A DNA stretch of 64,000 nucleotides from Firmicutes bacterium ASF500 (lineage in GTDB: Bacteria > Bacillota > Clostridia > Oscillospirales > Oscillospiraceae), in NCBI GenBank assembly GCA_000492175.2, contig CP097573.1, positions 2,790,001 to 2,854,000 on the forward strand, written 5' to 3'. Below, in pieces: positions 58,947-64,000 of this stretch. The notes beneath the pieces were generated by a model that worked only from the letters and a program-made list of their open reading frames with translations, had not been told where the DNA came from and made no database searches. The position numbers were made by a program, and so were the translations under genes. Positions within the stretch are counted from its first letter, which is position 1. Every line of letters begins with the position of its first letter.

Positions 58947-58973
58947 AAAAACCTCGCCAATGGCGAGGTTTTT
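58947..58973 (+). terminator. Terminator of the ABC importer operon
   Basis: 13-bp stem AAAAACCTCGCCA and complement with a one-base loop, followed by further T. Confidence 0.85.
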
Positions 58974-58983
58974 TGCAATCAGA

Positions 58984-59015
58984 AAGAGCGCCTGTCCAAC
59001 TGGACAGGCGCTCTT
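58984..59015 (-). terminator. Terminator of the bcd-etfBA operon
   Basis: 15-bp stem (AAGAGCGCCTGTCCA and complement), 21 bp past the etfA stop on the minus strand, followed by a short T-containing stretch (TTTCT). Confidence 0.75.
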
Positions 59016-59035
59016 GAGCTGTAGGGGGAAGTCCC

Positions 59036-60175
59036 TTACTTCGCGGCCTTGGCGGCCTTGATGGCCTCGATCAGCAGCGGGGTGACCTTGAACAGGTCGC
59101 CGCAGATGCCATAGTCGGCAATCTCGAAGATGGGGGCGGTGTCGTTCTTGTTGACGGCGATGATGCACTCGGAGTCCTGCATACCAGCCTTGTGCTGGAT
59201 GGCGCCGGAGATGCCCAGAGCGACATAGATCTTGGGATGGACGGTCTTACCGGTCTGACCAACCTGATGGTCGGCGGACAGCCAGCCGGAGTCGATGGTG
59301 GCACGGGAGCCACCCACGACGCCGCCCAGGACCTCAGCCAGCTCCTCAGCCAGCTTGATGCCGCCCTCAACGTCTTTGGAGATGCCGCGGCCCACGGAGA
59401 CGACCACGTCAGCACCGATCAGGTCCACCAGCTTCTTGGCGGCCTTGACAACCTCCACGACCTCAGTCTGCATATCGTCAGCAGTGAGGGTGAAGCTGGG
59501 CTTGATGATCTCGCAGGCGTCGGCCTTGGCCTGATCGAAGGCGGCCTTCTTCATGACACCGGGACGGACGGTAGCCATAGCGGGACGGAACCGGGGGCAG
59601 ATGATGGAGGCCATCAGGTGGCCGCCGAAGGCGGGACGGGTCATCTTCAGGTCCCGGGACACGTCATGCTTCGCGCCCAGCACCACGGCGTGGCTGGTGG
59701 CGTCGATGCGCTCGGGGGCCAGGGTGGAGTTCTCCTTCAGGAAGTCCTTGTAGATGCCCATGTCCACGTCCAGGTGGGTGCAGTCGGCGCACAGGCCGGT
59801 GTGCAGGCGGGCGGCGCACCGGGGGCCCAGGTCGCGGCCGATGTTGGTCGCGCCGATGAGCATGATCTCGGGCTTGTACTCCTCGATCACGTCGCAGATG
59901 ACCTTGGTGTAGCCGTCGGTGGTGTAGTCCTTCAGCAGGGGATGGTCGCAGACATAGACGCCGTCAGCGCCGTAGCCGCCCAGCTCCTTGGCGATGCCCT
60001 CGATGCCGTCGCCCAGCAGGATGCCGTACAGCTTGGTGTCCAGCTCGTCGGCCAGCTTGCGGCCCTCGGAGATCAGCTCGTAGGAGGTGGGCATCATGCT
60101 GCCCTGGCGCTGCTCACAGAATACCCAGACTCCGCCCTTGAAGGCGGCGACGTCGGAACTATTAAAAGTAGACAT
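59036..60175 (-). CDS. etfA: Electron transfer flavoprotein alpha subunit
   Basis: 379 residues. The C-terminal FAD-binding domain has VSVGRGISKDVEGG, GGVVGGSRATIDSGWL and VGQTGKTVHPKIYVALGISG followed by AIQHKAGM, all diagnostic. The N-terminal domain is like other ETFs. With EtfB and butyryl-CoA dehydrogenase it forms the Clostridia complex that can bifurcate electrons from NADH to crotonyl-CoA and ferredoxin. An MSTFNSSDVAAF extension precedes the usual start. Last gene of the operon; 18 bp after etfB. Confidence 0.95.
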   Translation of the reverse strand: MSTFNSSDVAAFKGGVWVFCEQRQGSMMPTSYELISEGRKLADELDTKLYGILLGDGIEGIAKELGGYGADGVYVCDHPLLKDYTTDGYTKVICDVIEEYKPEIMLIGATNIGRDLGPRCAARLHTGLCADCTHLDVDMGIYKDFLKENSTLAPERIDATSHAVVLGAKHDVSRDLKMTRPAFGGHLMASIICPRFRPAMATVRPGVMKKAAFDQAKADACEIIKPSFTLTADDMQTEVVEVVKAAKKLVDLIGADVVVSVGRGISKDVEGGIKLAEELAEVLGGVVGGSRATIDSGWLSADHQVGQTGKTVHPKIYVALGISGAIQHKAGMQDSECIIAVNKNDTAPIFEIADYGICGDLFKVTPLLIEAIKAAKAAK

Positions 60176-60193
60176 ATTCTTCTATCTCCCTTC

Positions 60194-60994
60194 TTAGATC
60201 ATGTGCTTCTTGGCCAGAATACCGGCCAGCTGCTCACAGGTAGCCTTGTCAGCGCCCTCCAGCATCATGCCGGCGCCCTTCTGGGGAGGCGTAAAGGAGG
60301 TCAGGATGTTGGTGGGGGAGCCGCTCAGGCCGATGGTGTCCTTGTCGATGAAGGGATGATCTTTCAGGGTGTTGTAGTCAAAGATCTCATAGGGCTTGGA
60401 GTAGCACTCATAGATGCCGCCCACGCTCATGTAGCGGGGGGTGTTCAGCTCCTTGATGCAGGTGATGAGGCAGGGAGTCTTGACCTTGATGGTCATGTAG
60501 CCGTCCTCCAGCATCCGCTTGACGGTGATGGTGTCGCCCTCCTTGGTAATCTCGGCGGCGTAGGACACCTGGGGCAGGCCCAGCTTCTCAGCGATCTGGG
60601 GGCCGACCTGGGCGGTGTCGCCGTCGATGGCCTGACGGCCGCACATCACGATGTCGTCCTTGTCCACGCCGATCTTGTCGATGGCGGCGGCCAGGATCTG
60701 GGAGGTGGCGTAAGTATCGGAGCCGCCGAACTCACGGGCGGACACCAGCACGGCGCGGTCCACGCCCCGGGCCATGACCTCGCGGAGCATACCCTCGGCG
60801 GGCGGGGGGCCCATGGAGACGACGATCAGCTCAGCGCCGGTCTGCTCCTTCAGGACCAGAGCGGCCTCGACGGCGTTCAGGTCGTCGGGGTTGGTAATGG
60901 CGGCCATGGAGGCGCGGTTCAGGGTGCCGTCGGGGTTGACAGCCACCTTACCGGAGGTATCGGGGACCTGCTTGACACAAACAATAATTTTCAT
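60194..60994 (-). CDS. etfB: Electron transfer flavoprotein beta subunit
   Basis: 266 residues. It starts MKIIVCVKQVPDTSGKVAVN and carries NPDDLNAVEAALVLKE, VSMGPPPAEGMLREVMARG and CGRQAIDGDTAQVGP, standard for EtfB. The length and AVEAAL pattern fit the bifurcating clostridial type. The C-terminal arm (THPFID-type KDHPFIDKDTIGLSGSPTNI) is retained. GGAGG precedes the ATG. Operon order is bcd-etfB-etfA. Confidence 0.95.
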   Translation of the reverse strand: MKIIVCVKQVPDTSGKVAVNPDGTLNRASMAAITNPDDLNAVEAALVLKEQTGAELIVVSMGPPPAEGMLREVMARGVDRAVLVSAREFGGSDTYATSQILAAAIDKIGVDKDDIVMCGRQAIDGDTAQVGPQIAEKLGLPQVSYAAEITKEGDTITVKRMLEDGYMTIKVKTPCLITCIKELNTPRYMSVGGIYECYSKPYEIFDYNTLKDHPFIDKDTIGLSGSPTNILTSFTPPQKGAGMMLEGADKATCEQLAGILAKKHMI

Positions 60995-61012
60995 TTCAAT
61001 CTGCCTCCTATC

Positions 61013-62155
61013 TTATTTCACGCCCAGGTGGCTGGAAATGACCATCCGCTGGACCTCGGAAGTGCCCTCATAGATCTCGGTGATCTTGGCGTCGCGCATC
61101 ATGCGCTCCACGGGGTACTCGCGGGTGTAGCCGTAGCCGCCGAACAGCTGGACGGCGCGGCGGGTCACGTCGGAGGCGGACTCGGCGGCGAAGAGCTTGG
61201 CCATAGCGGCGTCCATGGAGTAGTTCTCGTGGTTCTGCTTCTTGCAGGCGGCGGCGTACACCAGATACTGGGCGGCCTGCATCCGGGTGTGCATATCGGC
61301 CAGCTGGAACTGGGTGTTCTGGAACTGGCTCAGGCGGCGCTTGAACTGCACGCGCTCCTGGGTGTACTTGACGGCCTCGTTGATGGCGCCCTCGCCCAGG
61401 CCCAGGGCCTGCGCGGCGATGCCGATGCGGCCGCCGTCCAGGGTCATCATGGCGATCTTAAAGCCCTGGCCCTCTTTGCCCAGCAGGTTCTCCTTGGGAA
61501 CGATGCAGTCCTCAAAGATCAGGTCGCAGGTGGAGGAGCCGCGGATGCCCATCTTCTTCTCGTGCTTGCCCACGGAGAAGCCGGGGAAGCTCTTCTCCAC
61601 GATGAAGGCGGAGATGCCGTGGTTGCCTAGCTTCTTGTCGGTCATCGCGAAGACCACGAAGGTCTCGGCCACGGTGCCGTTGGTGATGAAGCACTTGGAG
61701 CCGTTGAGGACATAGTGGTCGCCCTCCAGAACGGCGGTGGTCTGCTGGCCGGAGGCGTCGGTGCCGGCGTTGGGCTCGGTCAGGCCGAACGCGCCGATCT
61801 TCTTGCCGCTCAGCAGGTCGGGCAGATACTTCTTCTTCTGCTCCTCGGTGCCGTGCTCAAAGATGGGGGCGCAGCACAGGGAGGTGTGGGCGGATACGAT
61901 AACGGCGGTGGTGCCGCACACCTTGGCCAGCTCCTCCACGCACATGGCGTAGGACAGCACGTCGCCGCCCGCGCCGCCGTACTCCTTGGGGAAGTAGATG
62001 CCCATCATGCCCAGCTTGGCCATCTTCTCCACGGTCTCCATGGGGAAGCGCTCCTCCTCGTCGATCTCCTCGGCCAAAGGCTTGACCTCGGTCTCGGCGA
62101 ACTCGCGGTACATCTTGCGGACCATCTCTTGCTCTTTAGACAGGTGAAAATCCAT
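61013..62155 (-). CDS. bcd: Butyryl-CoA dehydrogenase-type acyl-CoA dehydrogenase
   Basis: 380 residues. MDFHLSKEQEMVRKMYREFA opens it; FAD and substrate contacts are in FGLTEPNAGTDASG and ITNGTVAETFVVFAMT. The catalytic glutamate lies in the QLFGGYGYTREYPVERMMRD region near the C-terminus, followed by IYEGTSEVQRMVIS. It reduces crotonyl-CoA to butyryl-CoA in butyrate formation. Crotonase, thiolase and HBD genes are not in this window. GGAGG lies upstream. A Rex-type box stands about 50 bp ahead, so expression should follow NADH/NAD+. Confidence 0.93.
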   Translation of the reverse strand: MDFHLSKEQEMVRKMYREFAETEVKPLAEEIDEEERFPMETVEKMAKLGMMGIYFPKEYGGAGGDVLSYAMCVEELAKVCGTTAVIVSAHTSLCCAPIFEHGTEEQKKKYLPDLLSGKKIGAFGLTEPNAGTDASGQQTTAVLEGDHYVLNGSKCFITNGTVAETFVVFAMTDKKLGNHGISAFIVEKSFPGFSVGKHEKKMGIRGSSTCDLIFEDCIVPKENLLGKEGQGFKIAMMTLDGGRIGIAAQALGLGEGAINEAVKYTQERVQFKRRLSQFQNTQFQLADMHTRMQAAQYLVYAAACKKQNHENYSMDAAMAKLFAAESASDVTRRAVQLFGGYGYTREYPVERMMRDAKITEIYEGTSEVQRMVISSHLGVK

Positions 62156-62205
62156 TTTGCAGTCCTCCTACTTTGTAATTCCCGGTCCTGACCGGTTTTG
62201 ATTGT

Positions 62206-62223
62206 TTGTTAGAAATTTAACAA
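62206..62223 (-). promoter_or_regulatory. Rex-type operator upstream of bcd
   Basis: TTGTTAGAAATTTAACAA is a perfect TTGTTA-N6-TAACAA palindrome, the Rex consensus. It lies 51 bp before the bcd ATG, inside a longer imperfect inverted repeat (62193-62206 with 62219-62233). Rex control of bcd-etf genes is established in Clostridia. Confidence 0.85.
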
Positions 62224-62239
62224 TCCAAAACCGAAAAAA

Positions 62240-62341
62240 GAGCAACACGGGGATCTCCCCCGCCGTTGCGGCACTTATCAGGGCCAGCATATGGGATGCC
62301 TTAACCATAGAAATTATATCGGTTTTTCCCCCCAGGCGCAA
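62240..62341 (-). promoter_or_regulatory. Candidate promoters of the bcd operon
   Basis: Minus strand: TTGCGC (62341-62336), 17-bp spacer, TATAAT (62318-62313) is the best match, but lies about 90 bp upstream of the Rex box. TTGCTC (62245-62240) could pair with TTAAAT inside the Rex box at 19-bp spacing. I cannot choose between them. Confidence 0.45.
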
Positions 62342-62436
62342 GAGGGACATCCCTGGCAAAATAGACATTTTTTATCTTTTAATTTTGTACAAAAAAACGA
62401 AAAGGAAAAAGCAGACTCTTTTTTTCATCAGAAGGG

Positions 62437-62467
62437 TTGACTGTAAAGCCCCTTGATAGTGTAAATT
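62437..62467 (+). promoter_or_regulatory. MerR-type promoter with dyad in a 19-bp spacer
   Basis: TTGACT (62437-62442) and TAAATT (62462-62467) are 19 bp apart. A dyad centred on 62450 (ACTGTAAAG / CTTGATAGT, 7 of 9 pairs) lies between them. This is the layout of promoters that MerR proteins activate by untwisting. It precedes the MerR-RDD gene, suggesting autoregulation. Confidence 0.6.
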
Positions 62468-62509
62468 AGTGGCAGGAACACACAAAAAGAGGAGAGGAGG
62501 CGCGTCTGT

Positions 62510-64000
62510 ATGACCATAAAGGAGGCGGAAATCCGCACAGGACTGGCCCGGGCCAACATCCGTTACTACGAGGCGCAGGGCTTTTTCACTCCGGCGCGGG
62601 GGGAGAACGGTTATCGGGACTACAGCGAGGAGAACATCGAAACCCTGTTAAAGGTGAAGCTTCTGCGTCAGCTGGGCTTCTCCCTGGAGGAGATCAGCGC
62701 CATTCAGCGGGGGGAGCGGCCCCTGGAGCCCGCCCTGGCGGAGCGGGAGGCCGGCCTGGAGCAGGAGCGCCGGGAGCTGGACCAGGCCATCACGCTGTGC
62801 CGGGACATGCGGGCCGACGGTGTGGACTTCTACACCCTGGACGCCCGGCGGTACCTGGACCGGCTGGCCCGGGAGGAGGCGGTGCTGGAGCGGGACCGGG
62901 ACCCGGTACGCGTCTTCCCCTGGCGGCGGTTCTTTGCCCGGGACCTGGACCTGACCATTTACACCACTCTGGTGACTGTGATCCTCCAGCTCACCGCCCG
63001 CATGAATTTTGCCCGCACCGGCACCCTGCTGCCCTCGCTGCTGGGACTGTTCCTGATGACGGGCGGAGAAATTCTCATGCTCCACTTCTGGGGGACCACC
63101 CCAGGCAAGGCCCTGCTGGGCTTAAAAATCCTCCGGGAGGACGGCACTCCCCTCAGCCTGGGGGAAGCCGCCCAGCGCACCCTGCTGGTGATGGCGTTCT
63201 TCGGCGGCAGCCTGCTCCTGGCCCACGTCCCCGTCCCACTGTGCGCCTTTATCAGCCTGGGCATGAATTTCTGGGCCTGCCGGCAGGCATACCACGAAAA
63301 GCCTCTGTTCTGGGAGGGGAGCGACCAGATCTATCTGGATGGAAGCACCCGGGAGACCGCCTTCTGGGACAGGAGAAACGGCTGGCTCCGGATTGCGGGC
63401 TATCTGGCCTCGTGGGCCGTCTGCATTGGCCTGATCGTGGGAGGCCACTGGCTGGCCTCCATGCCGCCCCACCGGGGCCCGGTGCTGACGGCGGGGGAGT
63501 TTGTGGAGAACTACAACCGGTATATGGAATTTTCCCATGGCAGAGAAAACCTGACCTACCGGCTGACAGACAACGGGACCTTTGAGGAAATTCCCCAGGA
63601 CAGCAACGCCTATGTGGTCCATATCTTTGGCGAGTCCCCGGTACCCCAGACCTCTTTCCAGTTTACAGAGGAGGGTGGCATCCTCACTGAGGTTACGCTG
63701 GTCCGCTCCTACGACAGCGGCGGGCCCATCACCAAGGGACAGACCTATGGTGTGGGCATCCCCTATGAGGAGATAGCCGTGGCCGCCCGGTGCTTTCTCT
63801 GGAAGCCCCTGGGCAATGACGGGGCGGCGGAGCTGTATCAGGAGCTGTTGGAGCGGGGCGGAACCCTCTGCTGGGACCGGGACGGCTTCATCATCGACAG
63901 TCAGGCCAGGTTCTCCGGCTACTCCTTCTTTGGCAGCGACGCCCTCTTCGCCGAGGAGGGACAGAAGCAGTCCTATTTTGTGGAATGCACCATGAAGCGG
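62510..64000 (+). CDS. MerR-type regulator fused to RDD membrane domain (3' partial)
   Basis: 497 codons without a stop, running off the right edge. Residues about 1-100 are a MerR DNA-binding domain and dimerisation helix (MTIKEAEIRTGLARANIRYY then EAQGFF and FSLEEISAIQRGE). Around 145 the sequence becomes an RDD membrane domain: RRFFARDLDLTIYTTLV, then TTPGKALLGLKI and hydrophobic helices to about 240. Another membrane helix at about 305-325 leads to an extracytoplasmic segment. AGGAGG lies 10-15 nt ahead of the ATG. This would be a membrane-tethered one-component regulator. The signal and targets are unknown; bcd-etfBA is divergent and adjacent. Confidence 0.85.
   Translation, partial: MTIKEAEIRTGLARANIRYYEAQGFFTPARGENGYRDYSEENIETLLKVKLLRQLGFSLEEISAIQRGERPLEPALAEREAGLEQERRELDQAITLCRDMRADGVDFYTLDARRYLDRLAREEAVLERDRDPVRVFPWRRFFARDLDLTIYTTLVTVILQLTARMNFARTGTLLPSLLGLFLMTGGEILMLHFWGTTPGKALLGLKILREDGTPLSLGEAAQRTLLVMAFFGGSLLLAHVPVPLCAFISLGMNFWACRQAYHEKPLFWEGSDQIYLDGSTRETAFWDRRNGWLRIAGYLASWAVCIGLIVGGHWLASMPPHRGPVLTAGEFVENYNRYMEFSHGRENLTYRLTDNGTFEEIPQDSNAYVVHIFGESPVPQTSFQFTEEGGILTEVTLVRSYDSGGPITKGQTYGVGIPYEEIAVAARCFLWKPLGNDGAAELYQELLERGGTLCWDRDGFIIDSQARFSGYSFFGSDALFAEEGQKQSYFVECTMKR

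Larger units (their letters stand above)
62156..62509. other. Divergent intergenic region bcd / MerR-RDD
   Basis: 354 bp without a gene. It holds, from left: the bcd ribosome site, the Rex box with its flanking inverted repeat, candidate bcd promoters, an AT-rich stretch at about 62360-62430, and the MerR-type promoter dyad. I see no RNA gene or repeat element in it. Confidence 0.7.

Overview
The window looks like a chromosomal segment of a high-GC, anaerobic, Gram-positive-type member of the Clostridia, most like the gut Oscillospiraceae (Flavonifractor/Lawsonibacter-like). The evidence is AGGAGG-type ribosome binding sites, a WalRK-YycHI-type cell-wall regulatory operon, S-layer-homology (SLH) surface proteins, oxygen-sensitive NrdD/NrdG and Fe-S fumarase, and a butyryl-CoA dehydrogenase/EtfBA operon behind a perfect Rex-type box. 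The genus is inference. No rRNA, tRNA, CRISPR array or prophage was seen.

Layout. 1-9221: NUDIX hydrolase (cut by the left edge), walR, a small inserted block (antisense small gene, palindrome, XRE regulator, repeat), walK, yycH-like, yycI-like, murI, a 23S rRNA methyltransferase and a lipid kinase. 9302-12468: a WG-repeat exported protein and an O-antigen-ligase-like membrane protein. 12514-14566: a decayed IS1182-family element abutted by an IS200-type element. 14619-20575 (minus): mnmA, two small membrane-protein genes, metG and pyk. 20856-23870: nrdD, a small membrane protein and nrdG, behind a leader holding a strong intrinsic terminator.

23936-41734 is the most distinctive part. Two very large SLH proteins (about 1,308 and 1,784 residues), a PilZ protein, a stand-alone FlhB-C-terminal-like protein and a FliK-like protein lie on the minus strand. 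They diverge from cheA-cheW-cheR-cheB and a voltage-gated-channel-like gene. 41772-43414 (minus) holds asnS and a small helix-hairpin-helix gene. 43677-48105 encodes a phosphorelay-like trio: hybrid histidine kinase, receiver-HD-GYP protein and HPt protein. Chemotaxis, PilZ and HD-GYP genes together suggest that cyclic-di-GMP and CheA signalling control a surface or motility function.

48208-50338: fumarase alpha and beta subunits split by an unknown gene. 50381-55469: four accessory genes of the DUF4261, TPR and SUFU-DUF2185 type. 55652-58855: a Crp/Fnr-like regulator with a likely auto-operator, then a NitT/TauT-type ABC importer. 59036-62155 (minus): bcd-etfB-etfA. 62510-64000: a MerR-RDD membrane regulator running off the right edge.

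Three families of intergenic inverted-repeat elements recur across the window, often touching stop codons. In one family the hairpin arms differ by compensating changes.
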